Shown here: positions 47,230 to 57,344 of the stretch, piece after piece
Layout: each line of letters begins with the position of its first letter
Position numbering within the stretch: the first letter of the stretch is position 1
Source of the DNA: Spiroplasma gladiatoris
GTDB lineage: Bacteria; Bacillota_I; Bacilli_A; Mycoplasmatales; Mycoplasmataceae
Assembly (NCBI RefSeq): GCF_004379335.1
Contig: NZ_CP038013.1
Location: 868,001-932,000, forward strand
Reading direction: 5' to 3'
Length of the DNA: 64,000 nt
Translations under genes and position numbers: made by a program
Notes under the pieces: model-generated
What the model was told of the DNA's origin: nothing
What the model saw: the letters and a program-made list of their open reading frames with translations, nothing else
The model's database searches: none

Positions 47230-48935
47230 TGAAAAAAATACTTAGTTTATTAGGTGCAATATCTTTATTTGCTTCAAGTAGTGCTGTTGTTGTTTCATGT
47301 AAAAAAGATAGATATGATAAAGTTACTTTAAATCCAGAATTAGCAAAACAAATAATCGCTGCATTAGCAGGAGATCCCTCATTAGTTAATAAAGATTTTG
47401 GAGATATTTTTTCAAGTTCTGATGCAACAACAATTATTGTTAGAATTATTAATGATTTAATAGCAAGAAAATATGGTTATGATTCAACTAATAGTATTTT
47501 AAGTAAATTAGGTTTAAGTCAATATGAAAGCGAAAACTCTGAAGGTTATTTACCAGAAAAATTTACTAATACATACGAAGAACAAGCAGGAACTGTTGCT
47601 GAAGACTTATTATTTACTGAATATACAAAATCAATTTCAGGAACAAGACTTGATTTTAGCCAAATTAATACAAAATTATTCTCTTTAAATCCTATTGAAA
47701 AAGTAACTGTTAACACTTTAGATGGAGGTACAACAGAAGTAAATCCAGAAGCTACAATAACTTTTGGTTCTGATAACAAAGTTTGAGCAATATTAGCAGA
47801 AACTCAAAAAGATGGTACAAAAATTCAAAACTTACCTGAATTAAGTGATTTAACTCAACCGATTAAAGATAGCACATTTAAAGTAAACGGAGTACGTATT
47901 GCTCCAAAAACTGCTCTAAAATTAAGATTTCAAGATTACTTTAAAAATGAATTAATGAAAAACATTATTTCAAATCTATTAACTATGTCTTATATGGATT
48001 CAAGTTTATTTTCAATTTTACCTTCAGATAACGGTGAAATGAGTCCGTTTATAAACACAAGTTCAACTTTATTTTCAAAAACCCAGTCATGATTTACAAC
48101 AAACACAACTGGAGAGAAAAGAAATTGAACAACTAATGTAAGAATGGTTTGATCATTAAAATTTAAAAAAGATAATGAAAAAAAAGTTAGAGATGAATTA
48201 GATAAATTAAAAGCAAATAATACATTTGACTTTTCAAACGGTCATTTGTCAAATACAAAAAAATTAAAAGATGTAATTAATCAATTAGGAACTGACTTAA
48301 AAGATGTAATTTATAACGATGATAACTCAAACGCTTATGATTCGTTCTTTGGTGTTCAAGGATACAAAGGATTTACAATCTTTGAAAATGGAACAGCAAT
48401 TGGTAATAACCCAATTTCAGGAAAAAACTATGAAACTGCTGTTAAAGAATCTACAAAATCAAGTATATTATTAAAATCAGGAAGTCCTTTCTTTGAAGAT
48501 AGTGAAGATAAAAACATTGAAGAAATAGTATTTTCATTACCAATTTATATGATTGAACTACTTGGAGCTAGTGAAGAATTAGGCGAAACAGCAAGATATA
48601 AAATTCAAGGCGCTGGAAATTCAAATGATGCTAAAGCTATTGAATATGGTTGATCTGGATATGGTTCAAGTAAAACAAAATATAAAGATATTTGAAATCA
48701 AGATAACAATAAAGAGTATCATTCTTTAGACGTTCAAGAAATAGCTGCAAATGATTCATTTAGAAATGCGATGATTAACCAAATTAAATATATGGTTTCA
48801 CAAGATTCTACAATATCAGAGTTAGCAAAAACTGTACTTTATACTAAATACTTAAATGCAGATGATATTTACTATGCTGGATTATATAATTCAATTGGTA
48901 AATATATTAAAAACGACAAAGATGCAGATGATTAA
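47229..48935 (+). CDS. Lipoprotein, HitB-like position
   Basis: 568 residues. Signal peptide MKKILSLLGAISLFASSSAV with lipobox VVSC (Cys24). The mature protein is hydrophilic with many Asn/Lys/Glu/Ser residues; segments such as ALKLRFQDYFKNELMKN and DSFRNAMINQIKYMVSQ suggest amphipathic helices. Translationally coupled to the preceding lipoprotein through a TAATG overlap. A strong terminator follows, so the HIT gene behind it likely has its own promoter. Function unknown. Confidence 0.78.
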
Positions 48936-48970
48936 AAAATATTACTAATTTAAAATTAGTAATATTTTTT
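48934..48970 (+). terminator. Terminator of the lipoprotein operon
   Basis: 17-bp perfect arms at 48934-48950 and 48954-48970 with a T run, overlapping the stop codon. Confidence 0.85.
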
Positions 48971-49032
48971 TATTTCCCCTTACCTTTTCATATTAAAATT
49001 TAGTAAAATAACGTTAGAAAAGGTGAAAAGAA

Positions 49033-49443
49033 ATGGAAAATTGTATATTTTGCAAAATTATTGATCAACAAATACCTTCAAAAAAAATATATGAAAATGA
49101 ATATGTATATTCATTTTTAGATATTAGTCCAAATTCTGATGGTCATTGTTTAGTTGTTCCTAAAAAACATTTTAGTGACTTTCAAAACACAAGCAGTGAG
49201 TATTTACATCATGTTTTAGATGGAAAAAAAGAAGTATTAAAGTTGTTAGATGAAAAATTACCAAAAAAACCTTTAGGTTATAATTTTATATCAAATCAAG
49301 GAGAAGAAGCATTTCAAACAGTATTTCATTATCATGAACATATTATTCCAAAATATAAAAAAGATAAAGGATATACTTTTTTAATAAAAAAAGAAGAAAA
49401 TGATTTAAGTGATATTGATGATATTCATAAAGCACTAAAATAA
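49033..49443 (+). CDS. hinT: HIT-family nucleotide hydrolase (HinT-like)
   Basis: 136 residues. It starts ENCIFCKIIDQQIPSKKIYE with an N-terminal CxxC (Cys4, Cys7), then ISPNSDGHCLVVPKKHF, and has the histidine triad HYHEHIIP (His99, His101, His103). Such proteins hydrolyse purine phosphoramidates. Site AAAGGTGAAAAG upstream. In M. hominis the HIT protein is reported to interact with surface proteins encoded just upstream, and the order here is the same. Confidence 0.9.
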   Translation: MENCIFCKIIDQQIPSKKIYENEYVYSFLDISPNSDGHCLVVPKKHFSDFQNTSSEYLHHVLDGKKEVLKLLDEKLPKKPLGYNFISNQGEEAFQTVFHYHEHIIPKYKKDKGYTFLIKKEENDLSDIDDIHKALK

Positions 49444-49444
49444 A

Positions 49445-49480
49445 AAAATATAGAATCTAATTTTTAAGATTCTATATTTT
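49445..49480. terminator. Bidirectional terminator between hinT and yhaM
   Basis: 14-bp arms at 49445-49458 and 49467-49480 with T runs on both exits. The yhaM stop codon begins at its edge. Confidence 0.8.
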
Positions 49481-50445
49481 TATTTTTTATAGTGTTTTAA
49501 AAAACTTCTACCATCCTCAGTAATAATTCTAGAAGTTCATCCCTTTTGTTCTACTTTTGATAATTCTTCATTAACTTTGTATATTCTTGCGTCTAAAGCA
49601 TCTAGTGATGAAACAATGACAGCTTCTATTAAACTTGGTTCTACTGGTGAACCATACTCATTTTTACCGTGACTTGAAAGTATTACATGTTGTAGTTTTA
49701 CAGCATCTTCATAGTTTTCATTTTCAAGATTTAATTCATCAGCAACCGCTTTAACAAAATTGCTCCCTATACTAATATGGCCAATTAACTTACCTTCATC
49801 AGTATAATCTGAAGCGTTTTTACCATTCATCTCTACTATTTTTCCAATATCGTGTAAAATAGTTCCACAAATTACTAAATCTCAATCAATATTTGCATAT
49901 TGATAAATATCTTTTAATCCTAAAGCTGATTTTAACAAAGAAAAACTATGTCAAAACAAACCTCCTAAAACGTTATGATGAATTGATGTTGCAGCTGGAT
50001 AAGTTTTAAATTTTTCTTCATTTTCTTTAATTATTTTTAATGTGATATTTTTATAATTACTATTTTCAATATTTTCAATCACTTCAATCATTCATTCATA
50101 ATATTTGTCAATATTTAAAGGCGCAGATATAAAAAAGTAATTTTCTTCAACTCCATATTTTTCGTATTCTTGTTCATCAATTATATGATATTTCATTATT
50201 TTTAGTTGAAGTTGTTGACGATAAAGGTTAACTGCACCTTCTACTTTTATTATTAAACCTTCTTTGATAATTTCTTCATCATTAGAATCACAATTCCACA
50301 GTCTTGCTTCAATTCTACCTGTTTTATCAACTAAATTTATTATTAAATAATTAGCTCCATTATTTCCAGTTGATATTGATACTTTTTCAATTCTTGCAAT
50401 TATGTTTATATTTTTTGAATCATTTTTAATTTCTTTAATTCACAT
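49480..50445 (-). CDS. yhaM: 3'-5' exoribonuclease YhaM
   Basis: 321 residues. The N-terminal OB-fold nucleic-acid-binding region (about 10-90, IIARIEKVSISTGNNG..YLIINLVDKTGRIEARLW) is followed by an HD phosphohydrolase domain: HNVLGGLFWHSFSLL, ILHDIGKI, VILSSHGKNEYGSP and SSLDALDAR. Domain order and length match B. subtilis YhaM. ATG 50445 after AGAAAGGTAACT. Confidence 0.88.
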
Positions 50446-50491
50446 AGTTACCTTTCTACTACTTTCTTATAATAACAAAAAAATACCTATA

Positions 50492-52357
50492 TTAAATTAA
50501 TAAACCTGGATTTGATAACAAATTACTAAATTCATTAATAAATTTAACAGCATCTTTCAAAGATAATGCATTTGCATTATAATTCAAATTAATTATTACA
50601 TAATTTGAAACTATCATATCATTTTTTAATTTATTTTGAACAGCTCCTAATGATATAGAAAGAATTGAATTATTGTCTAAAGTATTGTTAAATGAATAAA
50701 TGTCAAAATCAGACAAATCATATAAAGCAATTGCTTCTATATTTTTATCAATACTACTTTTTTCAATACAACTTGCTATTTCGTTAATTGATTTTTGTTT
50801 ATCTAAACTTATTTTCAAATATTCTAATTGATTCTCTTTGTTTTTAATAAGACTTATATTATTTTCTTCTTTTACATCACTTTCAAAGTTTTCTAGAGTT
50901 AATGCTAATGCTTTAACATAAAAACTGTTTAAATTTAAGTTAATATTTTTCGCTTTGAATGCATCGTACATTATAGTGTGTAAATTTAATAATGCTGTAA
51001 TATCGACTTCTTTTGTTAAGCAATTATTATAAATTACTTGATTTTGGACATTATTGTTTTTATTTATAACATTATTTAATATCTGTTGTTTTGCATTAGA
51101 TAAATCATGTTTTAATTCTTCAACTGCATTTTCAATTACTTCTAAAGCTTCTTTTTGATCTTTTTGCGCTTTGATAAGTTCTTTTTCTATAATTTCAATA
51201 TTTTCTGTTTTTGCATCAATTGTATCAAGTTTATCATTTTGATTTGATAAATCTACTTTAATTCTTTCTAACTCTTTTTCATTTGTAAACCTAGAAAGAA
51301 ACTCAGAATTTTCTACATTTTTTTGTAATTCATATTCACGGATTATTGGATCGTGCTTTTCAAATATCACTTTATCTTTTTCATCTTCTAATAAATGTGG
51401 AGGGTTTTTTGAGTTTATATTATCATTAAATTCTGATGCTTTTTTTGGAAATTCATGCTCGATATCAATAGTTTTTAATTCTGGTTTTTTAAATTCTTTG
51501 AATAATAAATCTTCTTGCTTATTATTTAAAAAATCTTTATTAATTTCATCTAATGCTTGAGTTTTTGAAACTTCATAATCGTTATTATTTAAAAATAAAT
51601 TATTATTTATTTCTTGAGTAATGCTTTCAACCTGAACATATCCACCGCTTTGATCTTCTTTGTTTGAACTTTCTTCAATAAGAATTGTTTCAAAGTTAAT
51701 ATTTATTTTTTCTAACTCATCAGTTTTTGAAATATTATTATCATTAAAATCTTGATTAACCTTTTTTTCATTTGCATCAATTTCATGATTTGATAATTCT
51801 ACATCTAAAAAGTCTTTATTAATTTGATTTAATGATTGGGTTTTTGAAACTTCTTCATCTATATTTTTATTTATATAGTTATTGTTTATAATTTCTTGAG
51901 TTATTCCTTCTACTTCAACCATTTTTTCTTTATTATTGTCAATTTCAAGGCTCGTTTTGCTAATAGAATTTGGTAATTTATCTGAGTAATCAACTGTATG
52001 GGTTGTTTGCTCACTGTCAATACTAAATTCTTTATCTTCTGTTACTTCTAAAAATCCAAAATCAGATAACGCATCTTTTAAAGTATCATTTATTTCATCA
52101 GGTTTTTTTAAAATACCTTCTAACTCTTTATTAGACATAATGTCAAAAACTAAATCCCCATGTGAAACTATTAGTGATTCAATCACATAAATATTTTTTA
52201 TAACACCATCAATTGGCGCATATACTTTTACACTTTCAAGTTGAGTTGAAATTTGTGCAACTAAATCACCAGATTTTACTGGTTGTCCATCTTTTACAAA
52301 GACTTTCTCCACTATTCCTTTATATTTTTTTGAATTTTTAAATTTCACTTTTTCCAT
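50492..52357 (-). CDS. E2-like pseudoenzyme with lipoyl-like domain and repeated linker
   Basis: 621 residues. Residues 1-75 have the shape of a biotinyl/lipoyl domain (GQPVKSGDLVAQI, VYAPIDGVI, SHGDLVFDI), but the lipoyl-lysine motif, usually ETDK, reads STQL (37-40). Residues 76-370 form an acidic Asn/Glu/Lys-rich linker with a near-repeat (147-186 and 241-279). Residues about 370-430 form a coiled coil. Residues about 430-621 resemble the acyltransferase domain of 2-oxoacid dehydrogenase E2 (LTKEVDITALLNLH, QKSINEIASCI, ILSISLGAVQNKL), but the catalytic DHRxxDG is missing (LNYNANALSLKDA). No E1/E3 genes are nearby. Structural or regulatory role inferred. Confidence 0.7.
   Translation of the reverse strand: MEKVKFKNSKKYKGIVEKVFVKDGQPVKSGDLVAQISTQLESVKVYAPIDGVIKNIYVIESLIVSHGDLVFDIMSNKELEGILKKPDEINDTLKDALSDFGFLEVTEDKEFSIDSEQTTHTVDYSDKLPNSISKTSLEIDNNKEKMVEVEGITQEIINNNYINKNIDEEVSKTQSLNQINKDFLDVELSNHEIDANEKKVNQDFNDNNISKTDELEKININFETILIEESSNKEDQSGGYVQVESITQEINNNLFLNNNDYEVSKTQALDEINKDFLNNKQEDLLFKEFKKPELKTIDIEHEFPKKASEFNDNINSKNPPHLLEDEKDKVIFEKHDPIIREYELQKNVENSEFLSRFTNEKELERIKVDLSNQNDKLDTIDAKTENIEIIEKELIKAQKDQKEALEVIENAVEELKHDLSNAKQQILNNVINKNNNVQNQVIYNNCLTKEVDITALLNLHTIMYDAFKAKNINLNLNSFYVKALALTLENFESDVKEENNISLIKNKENQLEYLKISLDKQKSINEIASCIEKSSIDKNIEAIALYDLSDFDIYSFNNTLDNNSILSISLGAVQNKLKNDMIVSNYVIINLNYNANALSLKDAVKFINEFSNLLSNPGLLI
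51521..51637 (-). repeat. Coding repeat, copy 2, in E2-like linker
   Basis: Encodes residues 241-279, aligning with residues 147-186 over ITQEI, NNN, EVSKTQ-L and INKDFL. The partner copy is at 51800-51919. Confidence 0.65.
51800..51919 (-). repeat. Coding repeat, copy 1, in E2-like linker
   Basis: Encodes residues 147-186; see copy 2 at 51521-51637. A weaker third trace (ISKTDELEKININF) lies between them. Confidence 0.65.
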
Positions 52358-52437
52358 ACATATAGCCCTTTTCTATGTAAAAATGTGTTTTGCCCAAAAA
52401 CACTATACTATTATTTTATAGCAAATTGATTAAATAC

Positions 52438-53730
52438 TTAAAAAATTTTTTTTAAGTATTCTTCTAAGTTTTTTATGCTATTTTTGTATATAAATTCATT
52501 TTTTTCTTCTTTAGTAGAAAATTGTTTGTCAATATTAATAATTCCTAAGTTTGCTTTCATTGGTTTTAATTTTTTAATTTTAGGATTCGTTATGTATTCA
52601 ATTAGAGAACCTAAAATTGTTTCTTTTGGAAACGCTATAAACTTTTTCCCTTTATTATGACAATATAAAGCAAAAAACACTATAAAAGCTGACGCAAATG
52701 ACTCAATATAACCTTCCACTCCTGTAATTTGTCCTGCAAAATATATATTTTTGTTTCTCATAACTTGAAGTTTTTTATTTAATATCTTTGGTGAATTTAA
52801 ATAAAAGTTTTTATGCATTACACCATACCTAACAAATTCGGCGTTTTTAAGCCCAGGGATAGTTTGAAACACTCTTTTTTGCTCGCTTCACGTTAAATTT
52901 GTTTGAAACCCAACCATATTGTATAAAGTATCAATAGCATCATCTTTTCTTAGTTGAATAACAGCATATGGTTTAATATCGTTTTTTTCTAAATGATTTG
53001 GAGATAATGGTCCTTTTAATAAATTCTTTTTTGAACTTATAGCGATTTGTTCTATCGGTTGACAACCTTGAAAAAAGATCTCTGTTTCAAAATCTTTTAA
53101 AGTAACTTTTTTAGCTTCAATTAAATTACAATAAAATTTATCAAATTCTTTTTCGTTTAGAGGCAAACAAATATAACTATTATCATTTGAATGTCTCGAA
53201 TTAAAATAAGCTATATTAAAATCAATTGAGTCTTTTTTGATAATTGGTGCAGAAGCATCTAAATAAAATAATTTTTGTTTACCAACAAGAGTGTTGATTT
53301 CCGCTCTAAATTCATCGCTTATAAGAGGACCGCTACATATTATATTTATTTTTGTATTATCAATTTTAACAAGCTCTTCTTCAAAAACTGTTATATTCTT
53401 TTGTTCTCTAATTAGCTTTTCTACAAGATTTGAAAACTCTTTTCGATCAACTGCTAAGGCATCATCACTTGGAATTGCAGTTTCATATGCACATTTTAAA
53501 ATAAAAGAATCTAATAACTCAAGTTCTTTTTTTAAAATTCCTACTGCATTTTGAATCGATTTACTTCTAAATGTATTAGAACAAACTAATTCAGCAAAAG
53601 TTTCTAATTTTTGTATTTCGTTTTTATTAATTTTCTTTTTTTCATACAAGTTCACTTTGATATTGTGTTTTGCAAGTTGAAATGCCAATTCACATCCTGC
53701 AAGTCCTGCTCCAATTATATTTACTTCCAT
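52438..53730 (-). CDS. trmFO: Folate/FAD-dependent RNA uracil-5 methyltransferase (TrmFO/RlmFO)
   Basis: 430 residues. It starts with the FAD dinucleotide fold IIGAGLAGCELAFQL. Catalytic cysteines are Cys50 (ELVCSNTFRS) and Cys223 (FFQGCQPIEQIA), matching the B. subtilis TrmFO pair. The C-terminal half has GLKNAEFVRYGVMHKN and YFAGQITGVEGYIES. It makes m5U using methylene-tetrahydrofolate. In Mycoplasma capricolum a paralog, RlmFO, modifies 23S rRNA U1939 rather than tRNA U54, so the target here is open. Confidence 0.85.
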
Positions 53731-53757
53731 ATTTTTCCTTATCTATAATAAATAAAA

Positions 53758-53781
53758 AATATTTACATTTTTGTAAATATT
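53758..53781 (-). terminator. Terminator of metK
   Basis: 9-bp arms AATATTTAC (53758-53766) and GTAAATATT (53773-53781) with an A/T-rich exit. Overlaps the metK stop codon. Confidence 0.6.
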
Positions 53782-54916
53782 ATAAATATTTTTTAAGTTC
53801 TCTTACTTTATCCAATTTTTCTCAATTAAATTCTTTTTTTCCAAAATGACCATATTTTGATGTTCTAAAATAAACTGGTTTTCTAAGTTCAAGTAGATCA
53901 ATAATATCTTTTACTCTAAATGAGAATGTTTCATTTAATGCTTTATAAATTATATCCATACTTACTTTGTTAGTTCCAAAACACTCTACAAATATTGAGA
54001 TTGGGTCTGCTTTTCCAATTGCATAACTTAATTGTATTTCTACTTTAGAAGCAAGTCCAGCAGCTACCATATTTTTAGCTGCATATCTCGCCATATAAGC
54101 TGCGCTTCTATCAACTTTAGTTGCATCTTTTCCTGAAAAAGCACCTCCACCATGTCTTGAATGTCCCCCATAAGAATCAACAATGATTTTTCTACCTGTT
54201 AAACCAACATCTCCTAATGGTCCACCAATTACAAAGTTTCCAGTTGGATTTATTAAAACATTAAAATCAGTATTTAAATTATGATTTTTTGCAATTGGTA
54301 ACATAATGTTGTTTTTTATAAATTCTTCAAATTCTTTTTGATTGTAATCTTTGTCATGCTGAATTGACATTAGTATTGTAGAAATGTGTGGATTTTTAGG
54401 ATTTGTATAATTCATTGTTACTTGTGATTTCATATCTGGTTGAGCGTACTTAAAAGCACCTGCTTTTCTCAGTCTACTTGCTAAATGAACAAGATCATGA
54501 GCTAATTGGATAGAATAAGGCATATAACTATCTGTTTCATCAATTGCATAACCAAACATTACCCCTTGATCTCCAGCTCCTAAATCACTGTCATCTTTTA
54601 CTCCTCTAGCAATGTCAGCTGATTGTTCACTTAATTTAATCATAACTTCACAATTATTAGGGTCAATTCCTGTGTTTGGGTCGTTATATCCAACTTTATT
54701 TAATACTCTTCTAACTTGTTGTTCACAATCAACTTTTGCAGTTGAAGTAATTTCTCCTGTAACAAGTACGAAGTTTTTGCTTGCAACAGTTTCACAAGCA
54801 ACTCTAGCAAATGGGTCTTGTTCTAAATAAGCATCTAAAATTGCATCTGATATTTGATCGCATAGTTTATCTGGATGTCCTTCTGAAACTGATTCACTTG
54901 TAAAATAATTTTTCAT
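53780..54916 (-). CDS. metK: S-adenosylmethionine synthetase
   Basis: 378 residues, normal length. It condenses methionine and ATP to SAM. Motifs: TSESVSEGHPDKLCDQISDAILD, GAGDQGVMFGYA (signature 1), GGGAFSGKDATKVDRSAAY (signature 2 and following) and GKADPISIFVE. I start at ATG 54916 (MKNYFTSES), which has an AAGGAGATT site; the longer frame from 54958 would run through the attenuator hairpin. Controlled by the riboswitch at 54980-55072. Confidence 0.96.
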
Positions 54917-54937
54917 AATAATCTCCTTTTTTATATA

Positions 54938-54961
54938 AAAATGACCCAAAAGGGTCATTTT
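54938..54961 (-). terminator. Riboswitch attenuator hairpin before metK
   Basis: 10-bp arms AAAATGACCC (54938-54947) and GGGTCATTTT (54952-54961) with a 4-nt loop and T-rich exit, between the aptamer and the metK start: a premature terminator of the S-box type. Confidence 0.8.
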
Positions 54962-54979
54962 AAAGCATTTAGATTTTTA

Positions 54980-55072
54980 CTCTTATTGCTGGTTTCCCCT
55001 GATTTGAGCACCTAATTTAATAGGTTGCTACTGCTTCTTTAAGTTTACTCTCTCAGCAGTTCTTAATAAAAA
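54980..55072 (-). promoter_or_regulatory. S-box (SAM-I type) riboswitch aptamer
   Basis: On the minus strand: P1 pairs 55065-55072 with 54980-54987 (8 bp with two G-U pairs); P2 pairs CTGCT (55055-55059) with AGCAG (55031-55035) around a GAGAGAG turn; GCAACC follows; P3 pairs ACCTA with TAGGT (55021-55025, 55010-55014); then GGTGCTCAAATC and AGCAATAAGAG. The invariant GCAACC and GGTGC elements and helix order match SAM-I riboswitches, and it precedes metK with a terminator between. High SAM is expected to stop metK transcription. Confidence 0.8.
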
Positions 55073-55098
55073 TATTGTCTTAAATATAATAACAAATT

Positions 55099-56055
55099 TT
55101 AAATAGATTTTATAAATTTTTCAAAGTTTTGATCATTATTAACAGCAAATCAATAGTGTAATTGGTTTTCTAACGGTATAGATTTGACATTCTTATTTTT
55201 TAACTTCAATAATAACTTAGCAGCTTTTTTTGGTTTTGTATATATATCTTGTTTTGGCAAAAATAATAAAATTTCGTTAGTAGCATTATTGATGTTTTTA
55301 ATAATTCTTTTTTTTAACAAGTAATTTTGTCAACCTTCCCTGTATAAGTATGCCCCTTTTTCTAGATGATTTATATCAAAATTTTTAGCAATTTCTTGAT
55401 CATCAACAGTATCAATACCAATAAACTTATCTTTTAGTTTTATTTTTTGATTAATAAGAAAACCAAAACATAAAGCCATTATTTTTGAAAAATTGGTTTT
55501 ATAACCATTATTTAACCTTAAACTTAAAGCAATTATTTTAGTAACATTTTGATTTTTACTAAATTGCATTATAATATGAGAGCCAAAACCTGAACCAAGC
55601 AATATTATTTGTTTTTTTGGGTATTTCTCTTTTAAAGTATCAATTAATTCTTCTATATCAGAAATAGTTGCTGCTTGTGTAGCGTTTTTAAAATCTTGAT
55701 TTTTATTGCATCCTCTTTGATCAAAAGCTATTATATCAGTTTGTATTTTATTCAATTTAAAATAATTTATCAAGTTACTAAATTCTTTGTTACTAGATTT
55801 AAAATCATGCACACAAACTATTAATTTTTCATTTTCTTTTTTAATAAAACCTTCAATTTTTAAACTATATCCATCTTTTGTTGTAAAACTATTTAAATTT
55901 ACAAAATTACCTCTTTGTTTTGCTTGTGATTTAAACTTTAAACTGCTCATTTTCACATAGCGATTTATAAAATAAAGTAAAATAAAAAAAATTGTTGTAG
56001 CACCAATTATATAAAAAATTGGTGTTATTAACTCCAATAAAGGTTTTCAAATCAT
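55099..56055 (-). CDS. Membrane-anchored alpha/beta-hydrolase-like protein without Ser nucleophile
   Basis: 318 residues. I start at ATG 56055 (MIWKPLLELITP), 4 nt behind GAGGTGTG; it includes a TGA-Trp. One TM helix at about 10-30, then an alpha/beta-hydrolase core: LIVCVHDF (oxyanion side, 78-85), FDQRGC (111-116), and the nucleophile-elbow position reads LGSGFGSH (153-160) in place of GxSxG, with Gly156 where Ser is expected. A possible Asp (LPKQDIYT) and His (NQLHYWF) remain. Either inactive or a divergent enzyme. Confidence 0.75.
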
Positions 56056-56093
56056 TAAACACACCTCTTAGCATTAAGATTTTATCATAAAAA

Positions 56094-56113
56094 AATACAA
56101 CAATAGTTGTATT
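56094..56113 (-). terminator. Terminator after the 121-residue gene
   Basis: 8-bp arms AATACAAC (56094-56101) and GTTGTATT (56106-56113), T run on the minus-strand exit, 7 nt beyond the stop codon at 56120. Confidence 0.65.
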
Positions 56114-56119
56114 GACTAA

Positions 56120-56485
56120 TTAATCACCATGAGAAAGGTCTAGAGCATAAACATCAAATTGCCCCATAAATCAAAATGCAAATATTACGTTTTGTCTTCT
56201 AACAATAAATTCGTCATTCCCCATAACATTTATTGCTTCGTAGATTACATTACCAGCGTCTTGTTCTAGATTAATTCTCATTCTTTCAAAATCATAAATA
56301 GTTGATCTTCCGTACATTTCATTTTTACGTTCAAACTCAACTTCTGTTAAAATTCTTTCGTATGTATCTCTATACTTTGCAACTGTTTTTAATCTAGTTT
56401 CAAGCCCTCTACACACATTCTTTACTTCCTTATCTAAGGCAAATAACGCTTCATGTAAGTTTCTAAGTTTATCATGTCTTTTCAT
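56120..56485 (-). CDS. Conserved-looking hypothetical protein, 121 residues
   Basis: A soluble, helix-rich, charged protein (MKRHDKLRNLHEALFALDKEV; RNEMYGRSTIYDFERMRINLE-like middle), ending in an aromatic stretch and ALDLSHGD. TGA encodes one Trp. AGAGAGGTATATT precedes ATG 56485. Its regular composition and good ribosome-binding site suggest a real gene. I do not recognise the family. Confidence 0.7.
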
Positions 56486-56582
56486 AATATACCTCTCTCA
56501 ATTTAGGTCTAACATTAACCTTAATAATATATATTATAGCATAAATTGAAAATTTTTTTCACCTTTATGAGTTGCACGGGTA

Positions 56583-57344
56583 TTAGATTATGTTAATTCT
56601 TTTGATTTCATAAACCTTATTGTTTTGAACTTTTATTAAAACCCCTCTAACTTGACCGATGTTTTCTGAAGGAATAAATTTTGTAGGTAATTTTGTTTTT
56701 TCTTTAAATATAACTTCATCTGGATTTGCACCAATTATAGAGTTAATTGGTCCTGTCATACCAATATCAGTAATATAAGCAGTTCCTTTAGGAAATATTT
56801 GTTCATCGGCTGTTTGTACGTGAGTATGAGTTCCAACTAAAGCTGTTATTTTACCATCATAATTTCAAGCTAAAGCCATTTTTTCAGCACTTGCTTCTGC
56901 ATGAAAATCAACAATATGAACATCGCTATTATTTTTTTCAATTAATTTATCCATAATTTCATATGGATTATTGACATGATCCATAAAAGTTGTTCCCATT
57001 AAATTTGTTATTCTTATTTTTAAGCCATTTTTTTCAACAACAACACTACCATTTCCCGGTAAACTATCATACATATTTAAAGGTCTTAATAAATCTTTTG
57101 TTTCTTTTATAAACTCAATAGTTTCTTTAATTTTAAAGATATGATTTCCAGATGTAATCACATCCACCCCAAGGTTTTTTAAAAAATCATAATGATTTTT
57201 ATTTATTCCTTTTCCATGTGAAATATTTTCTCCATTAACAACTATAAAATCTACTTGATTTTCATTGACTATATTTTTAAGATGTTTTTGTAATGCATCT
57301 CTTCCAGATTTTGAATATACATCTCCTATTATTAAAAAATTCAT
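56583..57344 (-). CDS. ymdB: YmdB-family metallophosphoesterase
   Basis: 253 residues. Dinuclear metal motifs: FLIIGDVYSKSGRDAL (GDxxxxxGR), VVNGENISHGKG (GEN), SGNHIF (GNH), HAEASAEK and GTHTHVQTADE (H..H). B. subtilis YmdB is a cyclic-nucleotide phosphodiesterase with effects on RNA and biofilm. Its ATG overlaps the ylxM stop, continuing the ftsY-ylxM-ymdB run. Confidence 0.9.

Noticed and set aside
54917-54958. Upstream ATG extension of metK
   Set aside because: It runs through the attenuator hairpin; the conserved MetK start is 54916.
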